From the NCBI GenBank assembly GCA_964496575.1, contig CAZCAC010000023.1:20185-84184 (forward strand): a DNA stretch of 64,000 nucleotides, read 5' to 3'. Positions within the stretch are counted from its first letter, which is position 1. Each line of letters begins with the position of its first letter. This DNA comes from CAZCAC01 sp964496575. Its GTDB lineage: Bacteria > Planctomycetota > UBA1135 > GCA-002686595. The notes beneath the pieces were generated by a model. It saw only the letters and a list, made by a program, of their open reading frames with translations, was not told the DNA's origin and ran no database searches. Of this stretch, positions 8,523-17,336 are shown piece by piece. Made by a program: the position numbers and the translations under genes.

Positions 8523-11060
8523 GTGCGCGAATCGTCGAGTCGGATCGGTAGCAGGGCCGCAGTGCGGAGAGCGAGGGGAACGTGTGGTCTCGGCCTCCTG
8601 GTCGTGCTCGGCCTCCTGCAGGGCTGCTCCGGAGGCGGAGCCCCCGGCCTCCCCGGCGGCGGCGGCGACGGCGATCCCCCGGATCCGCCGCAGGTCGACG
8701 CCAGCTACGAGCTGGGCGACGTCCTGGCCCAGGTGGAGCTCGGCGCGCCGATCACCACCCGGTTCATCCTCCGGGCCACGGTTCCCGTCCCCCCCGAGCT
8801 CTACCCGCTGGAGGAGGAGGGCGTCTCCCCCTTCGCGATTCGCGACTCCCTCGGCAACGAGGTCAACGCACAGGTGGAGATCGTCAGCCGCTACCCCGAC
8901 CCCGCCGACGGCGCGGACGTCGTCGAGGTGCTCGCCTCCGTCGAGCGCCCGCCGGACTCGCACATCGGCGAGCGGCTCACCTACTCGGTGATCTGGTCCC
9001 CCAACTACCCCGTGTCCCACTACATCACCGACGACGTCCGGCAGCTGGTCGAGACTCCGGAATCGCTGATGCTGCGCACGCGTGACGTCTTCGGCCACTG
9101 GTACGAAGTGGACCTGCTCACCGACTACCGCGAAGAGGACCCCGACGACCTGGTGGTGATGCGCGACGGAACGGCGGCGCACCAGGTGCGCACCCACGAG
9201 ACGATGTTCCCGCGCAACCCCACCCCCGGCTCCACCGGAACCCTGCCGCACATGATGGGGGTGCACACCTACCTGACCACCTGGCAGAGCGAGAACTTCA
9301 TCTCGATCGACCTGCGCGTGCACAACGGGCACGACGGCCAGGACCAGACCACCGACCTCGACGATCCCGCGGGGACCTTCTACTTCGACGGCCTCGAGCT
9401 GGTCGCGCCGACGGGGTGGACGCTGATCCACGCCTTCCCGTGCCCGACGACCGGCACGCCCTACACCGAGGGGGAGACCGAGGTCTGGCCCCTGATCGCC
9501 AAGATCGGCGGGGGGACGCTCCACGTGATGCACCCCCAGCAGATGTTCCATCGGCGGCTGGTGCTGGCCCGCTCGGGTCACGTGAACTCGGCGCGAGTCG
9601 CCCTCGAGGAGCAGGGGCTCGGCTTCTGCCGCAAGGGGATGACCGGTGAGGGCTTCGAGCTCTTCTCGTGGTGGAACTCGCAGACCGCTCGCTACTGGCC
9701 GCAGAACCTCCCGCTGCCCGATCTCGACTACCTGGAGCCGATGACCAGCTCGCGCAACGAGCTGTACGACGACTTCGAGGAGATCCGCAACGCGCTGCGC
9801 AATGGCGTGCCCGGACCCTGGCCCGTGACCTACGGCAACGTCGGCTGGGCACACCCCTGGGGCCCCCCCTTCGGGGCGATGCACGGGGGCTCGGAGATCT
9901 ACTTCTGGGACGGCGTCAAGACCGCCTGGTCCGCCTCGACCGACGGCTACCGCATGTTTCAGGCAACGCACAGGATGTACACCGAGCGCCACCCGACCGC
10001 GCTCTACGACGAGCACGGCGTGCCGCACCACCAGGAGGACTGGATCGTCGAGGGGGCGAACGGCCCGTACGTGCCGACCTGGATGTGGCTCACTCCCCAG
10101 CTCTACCTGGGAGACGCCTTCGGCTTCCACGACGTGCCGACCTTCCAGGTGGATGCAGTCGCCGCTCAGGGGCGAGCTCCCGACTACGACGAGCTCCTAG
10201 AGGACTTCGACGAGATCGACACGCAGCACCTGATCCGCTACACGCGGTCACCCAAGGTGCTCGCCTGGCTGGGGAACGACGCCCTGGCCAAGGACGACCT
10301 GATGCTCCAGGGGGAGCTGTGCCGGGCCTCCTACACGCTGCTGCCGCAGAACGAGGCCGGCAAGGCCATCATCATCGGCGCCCTCGATGCGCGTCGCTAC
10401 ATCGACCTCTTCCCCGGCTGGGGCTTCGACATCGACCGGGGTCACGGCTGGATCCTCGACGCCGCGGCGGCCGCCTACGCCTTCGGCGACGTGGCGTGGC
10501 GCGACGAGGTGCGCTCCTGGTACACCGACTACGTCGACCTCGTCGAGGACGGTCAGTCGACCTGCACCGGGGCGATGCAGTCCACGCCCAACGGCAACCA
10601 CTTCGGGGCGCAGTACCGAGTGCTCCAGTCGATCAGCGAGTGCATCATCCAGAACGCCATCTGGGGAATGCGCACCACCGTCTTCGGTGACCACGATCCG
10701 ACCACCGTCGCCCGGATCGATACGGTGCTCGCCGGCTCGACCGGCGCGATGATCTCCCCGCTGGTCTGGGACGAGGCGGGCGACGTCCCGTTCTTCTACA
10801 CCGCCCTGGGACCGATGGACGACGAGCTGCCGCCCTTCTGCACCTACGTGCCCCCCGACGGGGAGGAGGGGCAGGACGGCTGGCAGACGTGGAACGTCTA
10901 CGTCTTCGGCCTGTTGACCACCGGCGACGCCTACTACCTCGAGCGGGCCCGGCAGATGGCCGGAGGGACTCTCACCGTCGAGGAGATCGGGAAGGACACC
11001 CACACCGGCGAGCTGGAGACGAGGGCGGGGATGATCTCCCTGCTGCAGAGCCTGGAATAG
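8523..11060 (+). CDS. Large lipoprotein of unknown function, paralogue A
   Basis: 845 aa from GTG 8523, preceded by AGGTGGGG. Lipoprotein signal LGLLVVLGLLQGC (Cys35), then a Gly/Pro linker. The first ~350 residues look like beta-rich domains (ATVPVPPELYPLEEEG, TRDVFGHWYEVDLL, LDLRVHNG). The rest is helix-rich with many Trp/Tyr/His: HPWGPPFGAMHGGSEI, RMYTERHPTALYDEHG, QHLIRYTRSPKVLAWLGND and PNGNHFGAQYR. About half the residues match the next gene, so the two are a tandem duplication. The C-terminal layout could be an alpha/alpha-toroid as in some polysaccharide-active enzymes, but I do not recognise a named family or catalytic residues. Confidence 0.8.
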   Translation: MRESSSRIGSRAAVRRARGTCGLGLLVVLGLLQGCSGGGAPGLPGGGGDGDPPDPPQVDASYELGDVLAQVELGAPITTRFILRATVPVPPELYPLEEEGVSPFAIRDSLGNEVNAQVEIVSRYPDPADGADVVEVLASVERPPDSHIGERLTYSVIWSPNYPVSHYITDDVRQLVETPESLMLRTRDVFGHWYEVDLLTDYREEDPDDLVVMRDGTAAHQVRTHETMFPRNPTPGSTGTLPHMMGVHTYLTTWQSENFISIDLRVHNGHDGQDQTTDLDDPAGTFYFDGLELVAPTGWTLIHAFPCPTTGTPYTEGETEVWPLIAKIGGGTLHVMHPQQMFHRRLVLARSGHVNSARVALEEQGLGFCRKGMTGEGFELFSWWNSQTARYWPQNLPLPDLDYLEPMTSSRNELYDDFEEIRNALRNGVPGPWPVTYGNVGWAHPWGPPFGAMHGGSEIYFWDGVKTAWSASTDGYRMFQATHRMYTERHPTALYDEHGVPHHQEDWIVEGANGPYVPTWMWLTPQLYLGDAFGFHDVPTFQVDAVAAQGRAPDYDELLEDFDEIDTQHLIRYTRSPKVLAWLGNDALAKDDLMLQGELCRASYTLLPQNEAGKAIIIGALDARRYIDLFPGWGFDIDRGHGWILDAAAAAYAFGDVAWRDEVRSWYTDYVDLVEDGQSTCTGAMQSTPNGNHFGAQYRVLQSISECIIQNAIWGMRTTVFGDHDPTTVARIDTVLAGSTGAMISPLVWDEAGDVPFFYTALGPMDDELPPFCTYVPPDGEEGQDGWQTWNVYVFGLLTTGDAYYLERARQMAGGTLTVEEIGKDTHTGELETRAGMISLLQSLE

Positions 11061-11111
11061 GGAATTCCAGAAAAGCGAGTTCCTGATCCTCCCGGTGATC
11101 CGGGGATCCCA

Positions 11112-11140
11112 TTGACGTATCGGGCGCGACTCGGTACGTA
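11112..11140 (+). promoter_or_regulatory. Possible sigma-70-type promoter for paralogue B
   Basis: TTGACG (11112-11117), a 17-nt spacer, then TACGTA (11135-11140), about 125 bp upstream of the ATG at 11265. It follows the stop of the first paralogue, so the two copies may be transcribed separately. Pattern match only. Confidence 0.3.
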
Positions 11141-11264
11141 CGGGGCCCTTCGTCCGGGCCCCCGGGCCGGTCCCCGCCTCACGCCGGTCTTCCCGGGTGC
11201 CCCTCGAGCAATCGGAGCGGCCCTCCCTCCCTCCCCCACCGCCGCCGCTCCAAGGAGGAGGTAG

Positions 11265-13847
11265 ATGGCCACCACTGGGTATCGAGAGCGGGGCCGCAGC
11301 CGCGGTCCGCGCGGGAACTGTCGTGCGTACGCACAAGGCGGCCGGATCGGCGCGCTGCCGTCCGGCCTGGGCCATGTCGCAGGCCTCTTCGTCGCCGTGG
11401 CTCTGGCGAGCTGCAGCAACTCCGGGAGCCCCACCGACGTCGACGGCGAGCCGGTGGGCGGAGGCGACGTGGGAGTATCGACCGGCCCGTACGACCCCGG
11501 TACACGGATGGCGGACGTCGAGCTCGCGGCCCCCTCGCAGGCGGAGTTCTTCCTCCGGGCGACGCTGCCGGTGCCGCCGAACACCTTCCCGCGCGAGGAG
11601 GACGTCGACCTCTTCTCCTTCGTCTCTCCCGCTGAGGAGGTATTCCCCGCCCAGACCGAGATCGTCACCCGCTACTCCGTGCCCGAGGTGGGCGCGGACG
11701 TGCTGGAGGTGATCGCGCGGGTCCGGGCACCGGAGGGAACCCAGCCGGGCGATCGCCTCAAGTACGCGATCATCTGGGATCCCCACCTGCCGACCCCCCT
11801 GACCCTCTCCCCCGCGGTGGAGGAGCTGCTCGGGGACGCCGGCTCGGTGACGGCTAGCACCCGGGACGTCTTCGGCCACGTGTACACCGCCGACCTCCTC
11901 GCCAAGGTGCGCACGAGCTCGCCGGAGCTGCGGCGCTTCCGCGACGGGAACCACCTGCGACAGGTTCGCGCGCACGAGCTGCTGCTCGCCGAGAGTCCGG
12001 TCACGGGATCGCTGGGCACGCTGCCGCACCTGATGGGCATTCACTCCTACGTCACCTTCTACGACCAGGAGGAGTTCTTCGCCCTCGACCTGCGAGTGCA
12101 CAACGGGGCGAGCGGACTCAGTCCCTACACGGTGCTCGACGACCCGCTGAACGACGTCTACTTCGACTCCTTCCAGCTGCGCCTGCCCGAGGGCTGGAAG
12201 GTGCTCGTCGCCTTCCGTGACCCCTACTTCGGTGATCCGATCCCCGTGGGGGGCCGCGTCGCCTGGCCGATCGTCGAGCCGCTGTCGGACGACGACCTCC
12301 ACCTGATGACCGTGCAGTCGCAGTTCGAGCGGCGGCTGGTGATCGCCAAGGATGATCCCGAGACGGTCGCGCGGGCGCGAGTCGCTCTGAACGAGGAGGG
12401 GCTGGCCTTCGTACGCCCGGCCAAGGGAGCCGATCCCGGCGAGAAGTGGTCCTGGTGGAATCGGGATACCGCGCGCTACTTCCCGCAGAACCTGCGCTTC
12501 CCCGATCTCTCCTTCCTCGGCGAGGACCACGAGGTTCGCGCCGCGCTGGCGCAGCGCTACGAGGCGCACCTGGAGGCCCTGGTGGACGGCACGACCGGTC
12601 CCTGGCCGATCGTCGAGGAGGTGATGGGCTGGTGCCACCCCTGGGGCCCCGCCTTCGGCGCGATGCACGGCGGTAGCGAGATCTTCCTCTTCGACGGGCT
12701 GCGCACGGCGAGTTCCGCTTCGCTCGAGGGGTACCGGCTCCACCAGCTCAGCCAGCGGATGTACACCTGCCGCCAGGACGTCACCCTCTACGAGGCGGAC
12801 GGCACGGAGAGCCGGGTCGAGAACTGGGTCCGCACGGAGCCGGACAGCATCACCTACCTCCCGGTCTGGATCTTCCTCGTGCCGTACCTCTTCCTCGGCG
12901 ACCCGCACGGCTTCGGCGACGCGCCGACGTTCCAGCAGGAGGCGGTGATCGCGCAGGGGCGGGAGCCCTACTACAGCGCGCTGATGCACGAGTATCAGCC
13001 GATCGACATCCAGCACCTGGTGCGCTACACGCGTTCCTTGAAGACACTCGCCTGGCTCGGCAACGACGCGCTGGCCAAGGACGATCTCCGGATGCACGCG
13101 GAGCTGATGCGCTTCTCGTACAACCACCTGCCCCAGACCGAGGGTGGGAGCTCGATCGTGACGGGCATGTTCAGCGACATCGAGTTCGTGGCCAGCCACC
13201 TCGGCGAGGGGCTGGACGTCACCCGCGGCGAGGGGTGGCTCACCGACACGGTCGTCGCGGCGTACCGCCTGGCCGACCCGGAGTGGCGCGCGGAGGTCTA
13301 CCCCTGGTTCGGGGAGATCGTCCAGCTCTTCTCGGACGGGCAGGAGAGCTGCTCGGGAGTGATCGGCTCGGTCCCCAACCACAACTGGTTCGACGCGCAG
13401 TACCGCTGCCGCCAGTCGATCAGCGCGGCGATCCTGGAGAACGGCCTGTGGGGTGTCCGCACCAGCGTCTACGCCGATCGCGATCCGGCGATGCTGGCGC
13501 AGCTGGACGAGCTCCTGCGCAAGACCTTCTACGCGATGATCTCGTCGACCTACTGGAACGACGTCGAGCACGCGCCGTACTTCCTGGTCGCCACGGGGCC
13601 CTACAACACCGACCTGCCCGGCTTCTGCGGCTACGTGCCCTCGGACGGGACGATGGGCTCGGACTCCTACCAGACGTGGTGCTCCTGCGCCTGGGGGTTC
13701 CGGCTGACCGGGGACTCGGGGTTCCTGACCCGGGCGACGGAGATGGCCGGCGGGGACCTGTGGTCCGACCTGGAGCAGGGAGGCTACGGCGAGCAGGAGA
13801 ACCGGGCGGCCCTCCTGCTCCTCTGGCAGGAGATCCACGGCTACTGA
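11265..13847 (+). CDS. Large lipoprotein of unknown function, paralogue B
   Basis: 860 aa from ATG 11265, preceded by a strong AAGGAGGAGG ribosome site. Lipoprotein signal GLFVAVALASC (Cys50). It matches its upstream neighbour along the whole length: RATLPVPPNTFPREED, STRDVFGHVYTADLL, GTLPHLMGIHSYVTF, LDLRVHNGA, WWNRDTARYFPQNL, HPWGPAFGAMHGGSEI, QHLVRYTRSLKTLAWLGND and NGLWGVRTSVYADRDP. The blocks kept in both copies, especially the central AMHGGSEI and GNDALAKDDL segments, mark the probable functional core. The helical second half and secretion suggest carbohydrate or surface-polymer work, but no catalytic motif can be named. A perfect hairpin follows at 13861. Confidence 0.82.
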   Translation: MATTGYRERGRSRGPRGNCRAYAQGGRIGALPSGLGHVAGLFVAVALASCSNSGSPTDVDGEPVGGGDVGVSTGPYDPGTRMADVELAAPSQAEFFLRATLPVPPNTFPREEDVDLFSFVSPAEEVFPAQTEIVTRYSVPEVGADVLEVIARVRAPEGTQPGDRLKYAIIWDPHLPTPLTLSPAVEELLGDAGSVTASTRDVFGHVYTADLLAKVRTSSPELRRFRDGNHLRQVRAHELLLAESPVTGSLGTLPHLMGIHSYVTFYDQEEFFALDLRVHNGASGLSPYTVLDDPLNDVYFDSFQLRLPEGWKVLVAFRDPYFGDPIPVGGRVAWPIVEPLSDDDLHLMTVQSQFERRLVIAKDDPETVARARVALNEEGLAFVRPAKGADPGEKWSWWNRDTARYFPQNLRFPDLSFLGEDHEVRAALAQRYEAHLEALVDGTTGPWPIVEEVMGWCHPWGPAFGAMHGGSEIFLFDGLRTASSASLEGYRLHQLSQRMYTCRQDVTLYEADGTESRVENWVRTEPDSITYLPVWIFLVPYLFLGDPHGFGDAPTFQQEAVIAQGREPYYSALMHEYQPIDIQHLVRYTRSLKTLAWLGNDALAKDDLRMHAELMRFSYNHLPQTEGGSSIVTGMFSDIEFVASHLGEGLDVTRGEGWLTDTVVAAYRLADPEWRAEVYPWFGEIVQLFSDGQESCSGVIGSVPNHNWFDAQYRCRQSISAAILENGLWGVRTSVYADRDPAMLAQLDELLRKTFYAMISSTYWNDVEHAPYFLVATGPYNTDLPGFCGYVPSDGTMGSDSYQTWCSCAWGFRLTGDSGFLTRATEMAGGDLWSDLEQGGYGEQENRAALLLLWQEIHGY

Positions 13848-13860
13848 TCCGCCCGGAGTC

Positions 13861-13887
13861 GGTTTCTGCGCGTGGCGCGCAGAAACC
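13861..13887 (+). terminator. Perfect 12-bp terminator-like hairpin
   Basis: GGTTTCTGCGCG (13861-13872), loop TGG, CGCGCAGAAACC (13876-13887), beginning 13 nt after the stop of the paralogue B gene. The stem is perfect; there is no T-tract. Confidence 0.65.
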
Positions 13888-14018
13888 AGGCTCGGAGGGC
13901 ACTGAGGTCGGCGAGAATCGTGTTCTGAACGGTCTGTCGACCGGTCGAGTGGCGGGCGTCGGCCCGCGCTCCGAGGCAGCTCTTGATCGGCGGCGGGAGC
14001 CCTGCGATCTTCTGCGCG

Positions 14019-15545
14019 ATGCTCCCCCGCCGACCCGCCTGGTCACGAGCCTCGCTCGTGGCGCTCTGCTTCTGCCTGGCGCTCGGGGCGGCGTGCGTCC
14101 GCACGCCGGAGCGCGACGGAGAGGGTCGCGGCGTCCTGGTCATCGCCATCGACTCCCTGCGGGCGGATCACTTCGGTCTCTACGGCTACGATCGCGAGAC
14201 CACGCCGACGCTCGACGCCCTGGCCCGGGAGGGCATCTGGTTCCCGGCGACCTTCGCGGCGACGCCCGAGCTGATCCCCGCCCACGCCGGCCTCCTCACC
14301 GGCTGTGATCCGCGCATCGCCCGCCAGCCCACCCCGGAGGGTGGGGGCTTCCTGTCGCTGGGCCGCAAGTGGAAGATCCCGCCGACCGCCCCCTCGCTGG
14401 CGGTGGAGTTCCTCGCCTCCGGCTACGCGACCGCCGCCTTCGTCGACCACGCCTGGCTGGCTCCGGAATACGGCTTCCGGAGCGGATTCGAGGACTACGC
14501 TTCGTTCCAGGGAGGAGCTCCCCTCGAACCCCACGACTTCGGCGCGACGGGCATCGGCCGCGACCTCCTGAACTGGCTGGGAACGGTGGAGCGCGACCGG
14601 AGCTGGTTCGCCTACCTGAACGTCAACGACCTCGAGCGGGGCGTGCGCGGCACCAATCCGCGCTGGGACACCTTCTTCGAGCCCCGCCCCGAGCTGTCCC
14701 AGGTGCCGCCGGTCTCGCGCGCCTTGCGCGCGTACTTCGCCATTCCCCAGCGGCTGTGGCCCGGCGGTCAGCAGACCGTCGGTGAGCTGGAGGCGCGCTA
14801 CGACGGCTCGCTGCGGTTGCTCGACGGCAAGCTCGCGCGATTCTTCGCCCAGCTGGACCGACTCGGTCGTCTGAAGGAGACCACCATCTGCATCGTGGGG
14901 ACCTACGGCATCGGTTTCGGCGAGGCCGGGCTGTACCTCGACCACGGCACGCTCTCGGACGTGGACCTGTCGGTGCCGTGGATCCTGCGCCCGGCGGCGT
15001 CGATCGAGGTCCCGCGGAGGGTTCGCGGCGGCGGGGTGGCCAGCACCATCGACGTCGCGCCGACCCTGCTCGACCTCGCGGGGATCGCCATCCCTCTCGG
15101 CATGCACGGCCACTCCCAGCTCCCCGCGCTCGGTCGCGACGGCGGGGCGGTGCGCGAGTACGCCTACTCCTCGGGAGGGTTGAATCGCGGCTTCGCGGTG
15201 CACGACGATCGGTACAGCTATCAGTACGTCACCCCCGCCGCCAACGGCAACAGCGACCTGGTGGCCTCCTGGTACGGCCGCCCGACGATCCCTCCGGGCC
15301 ACCGCCGCGAGTACCTGCGCGACCGCCGGAGCGACTCGGGGCCGGGGGACCTGACCCCTCCCGCGACCGACCCCGACCGCTCCCGTCTGCTGCGCCTCAA
15401 GGGCGAGAAGTGGTTCGAGTGGATGGAGCACGCGCGTTACGCGTTGCACGATCCGCCGTGGCTGGAGGAGCCGCTGGCGGAGGAGATCTGGTCGGAGCTG
15501 GAGGAGCGGGGGTTGATCGCGCCGAGGAGAGGGGCGCAGAGGTAG
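14019..15545 (+). CDS. Sulfatase-fold lipoprotein lacking the catalytic nucleophile
   Basis: 508 aa from ATG 14019; a longer TTG start at 13983 would spoil the signal peptide. Lipoprotein signal LVALCFCLALGAAC (Cys26). The alkaline-phosphatase-superfamily/sulfatase fold shows in VLVIAIDSLRADHFGLYGYD (metal-binding Asp, residues about 39-58), HAGLLTGCDPR and STIDVAPTLLDLAGI. At the nucleophile site, where sulfatases have C-x-P/A-x-R and phospho-relatives have Thr, the sequence is L85-I-P-A-H89, so neither Cys, Ser nor Thr is present. It is probably inactive as a sulfatase, or a binding or otherwise repurposed member. It ends at the first scaffold gap and converges with the ALDH7 gene. Confidence 0.8.
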   Translation: MLPRRPAWSRASLVALCFCLALGAACVRTPERDGEGRGVLVIAIDSLRADHFGLYGYDRETTPTLDALAREGIWFPATFAATPELIPAHAGLLTGCDPRIARQPTPEGGGFLSLGRKWKIPPTAPSLAVEFLASGYATAAFVDHAWLAPEYGFRSGFEDYASFQGGAPLEPHDFGATGIGRDLLNWLGTVERDRSWFAYLNVNDLERGVRGTNPRWDTFFEPRPELSQVPPVSRALRAYFAIPQRLWPGGQQTVGELEARYDGSLRLLDGKLARFFAQLDRLGRLKETTICIVGTYGIGFGEAGLYLDHGTLSDVDLSVPWILRPAASIEVPRRVRGGGVASTIDVAPTLLDLAGIAIPLGMHGHSQLPALGRDGGAVREYAYSSGGLNRGFAVHDDRYSYQYVTPAANGNSDLVASWYGRPTIPPGHRREYLRDRRSDSGPGDLTPPATDPDRSRLLRLKGEKWFEWMEHARYALHDPPWLEEPLAEEIWSELEERGLIAPRRGAQR

Positions 15546-15688
15546 CGGAGATCGCGGCGGCCGTTAAGCACGGGGGGCGGGCGCCGCGGGGGGGGGGGGG
15601 GGGGGNNNNNNNNNNTTTCCGGGGGGTATCATCCCACTCTCCCCCCCCCCCCGGGGTTTCCATTGCTATTAACCGCCGCGATCTCTGC
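15545..15688. repeat. Inverted repeat enclosing scaffold gap 1
   Basis: The left arm (15545-15570) contains GAGATCGCGGCGG and then GTTAAGCA. The right arm contains TGCTATTAA followed by CCGCCGCGATCTC (15673-15685), an exact 13-bp inverted core with similar flanks. Towards the gap both arms run into G-tracts (plus strand, left) or C-tracts (right). Moving outward each arm reads TTAA, then CCGCCGCGATCTC, then CTC/GCG-rich sequence, so it may be a dispersed palindromic unit or a long terminator shared by the convergent genes. Confidence 0.6.
15606..15615. other. Scaffold gap of 10 N
   Basis: Ten N of unknown true length, flanked by long G and C homopolymers that may be low-quality base calls at a hairpin. 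Confidence 0.95.
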
Positions 15689-15705
15689 TTGCTCCGCGTC
15701 TCTTC

Positions 15706-17226
15706 CTACCCGAACTTGATCCCCTGCGCCAACGGCAGCTCCGTCGAGTAGTTGATCGTATTGGTCTGTCGGCGCATGTAGGCCTTCCACGAGTCCGAGC
15801 CCGACTCACGGCCGCCGCCGGTCTCCTTCTCGCCGCCGAACGCGCCACCGATCTCGGCGCCCGAGGTGCCGATGTTGACGTTGGCGATGCCGCAGTCCGA
15901 ACCGGTCGCCGAGAGGAACCGCTCGGCGGAGAGGACGCTCCTGGTGAAGATCGCCGACGAGAGCCCCTGCGGGACGTCGTTGTGCTTGGCGATCGCGTCG
16001 TCGAGGTCCTTCACGGGGATGATGTAGAGGAGCGGCGCGAAGGTCTCCTCCTGCACCGTCTCGTAGTGGTTCTCGACCTTCATCACCGTCGGCACCACGA
16101 AGTTCCCGCCGGCGAGGTTGCCCTCCATCGTCGCGCGGTCGCCGCCGCAGAGCAGCTGGCCACCCTCCGCCTTCACCGCGGCGATCGCCTTCATCATGTC
16201 CTCGACCGCACCGTCGTCGATCAGCGGACCGCAGAGCGTGTTCTGGTCCATCGGATCACCGATCGGGATGTCCTGGTAGGCGCGCTGCAGGCGCGAGACG
16301 AACTCGTCCGTCAGGCTCTCGTGGATCAGGATCCGGCGCGTCGAGGTGCAGCGCTGGCCGGCGGTCCCCACCGCGCCGAACAGCGTCGCGTGCAGCGCCA
16401 TGTCGATGTCCGCGTCGTCCATCACGATGATCGCGTTGTTCCCGCCCAGCTCGAGGATCGTCCGGCCGAAACGTCCCGCGACCGTCGAGGCGACGCTGCG
16501 GCCCACGTTCGTCGAGCCGGTGAAGGAGATCAGCGGCAGCCGCTTGTCGTCGAGCATCTGCTGGCCGACGTTGCGGCCCGAGCCGACCACCAGCGTCGCC
16601 AGCGCGCCGAGGCCCTCCGCCTCGAGCACCGGCCGCACCACGTTGGTCAAGCCGACGCCGCACAGCGGCACCGAGCTCGCCGGCTTCCAGACGCAGGAGT
16701 CGCCACAGATCCAGGCGAGCATCGAGTTCCAGCCCCATACCGCCATCGGGAAGTTGAAGGCGGTGATGATCCCGACCGCGCCGAGCGGGTGCCACTGCTC
16801 GCGCATCGCGTGCCCCGGGCGCTCGGAGTGCATCGACAGGCCGTAGAGCATCCGCGACTGCCCGACCGCGAAGTCGGCGATGTCGATCACTTCCTGCACC
16901 TCGCCCCAACCCTCCTGGACGATCTTGCCCATCTCCAGGGTGATCAGCCGGCCGAGCGCGTCCTTCTTCTCGCGGATCGCCTCGCCGGCCAGGCGCACGA
17001 TCTCGCCGCGCTTCGGGGCGGGGATCTCGCGCAGCTTCAGGAACGCCTCGTGCGCGGCGGCGATGCAGGTCTCGTAGTCCTCGGCGGACGCCTGGCGGAC
17101 CTGCGCGATCCGCTCGCCGGTCGCGGGGTTCACGCTGTCGAGAAGCTCGCCCTTGGTGTCGAGCCACTCGCCGTTGTAGGCGCCGGAGTTGACCGCTTCG
17201 ATACCGAGTTCCTTGAGGAATTCCAT
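15706..17226 (-). CDS. ALDH7-family aldehyde dehydrogenase (antiquitin-like, aminoadipate semialdehyde)
   Basis: 506 aa from ATG 17226 (MEFLKELGIEA); the longer upstream frame is not conserved-looking. A full-length ALDH with NAD-binding core, catalytic Glu in ILELGGNNAI and catalytic Cys in GTAGQRCTSTRR. The C-terminal block NIGTSGAEIGGAFGGEKETG, followed by a Gly/Ser/Trp/Lys/Arg-rich segment, is the hallmark of ALDH7/antiquitin. That family oxidises alpha-aminoadipate semialdehyde in lysine catabolism, and also other aldehydes. Cytosolic. It is followed at its end by the gap-1 inverted repeat, which also closes the convergent sulfatase-like gene. No other lysine-degradation gene is nearby. 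Confidence 0.92.
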   Translation of the reverse strand: MEFLKELGIEAVNSGAYNGEWLDTKGELLDSVNPATGERIAQVRQASAEDYETCIAAAHEAFLKLREIPAPKRGEIVRLAGEAIREKKDALGRLITLEMGKIVQEGWGEVQEVIDIADFAVGQSRMLYGLSMHSERPGHAMREQWHPLGAVGIITAFNFPMAVWGWNSMLAWICGDSCVWKPASSVPLCGVGLTNVVRPVLEAEGLGALATLVVGSGRNVGQQMLDDKRLPLISFTGSTNVGRSVASTVAGRFGRTILELGGNNAIIVMDDADIDMALHATLFGAVGTAGQRCTSTRRILIHESLTDEFVSRLQRAYQDIPIGDPMDQNTLCGPLIDDGAVEDMMKAIAAVKAEGGQLLCGGDRATMEGNLAGGNFVVPTVMKVENHYETVQEETFAPLLYIIPVKDLDDAIAKHNDVPQGLSSAIFTRSVLSAERFLSATGSDCGIANVNIGTSGAEIGGAFGGEKETGGGRESGSDSWKAYMRRQTNTINYSTELPLAQGIKFG

Positions 17227-17336
17227 GGGGCTTGGTGGGGTGGAGGCCGGGTGTCGGGAAATCGAGGCGTGGCAAGATACCGGGCCGCGCTCACGGTGGG
17301 AAGCCGAGGCGTGGCATTCCCACACCGCCGCTCGGC

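Noticed and set aside
10248..13838. Minus-strand open frame of 1196 codons opposite the lipoprotein paralogues
   Set aside because: It is the antisense of two conserved genes. Composition is Val/Gly/Arg/His-rich with no domain, as expected for a G+C-rich shadow frame.
15590..15605. G-tract as a G-quadruplex
   Set aside because: It directly abuts the N gap and is probably a base-calling artefact at a hairpin.
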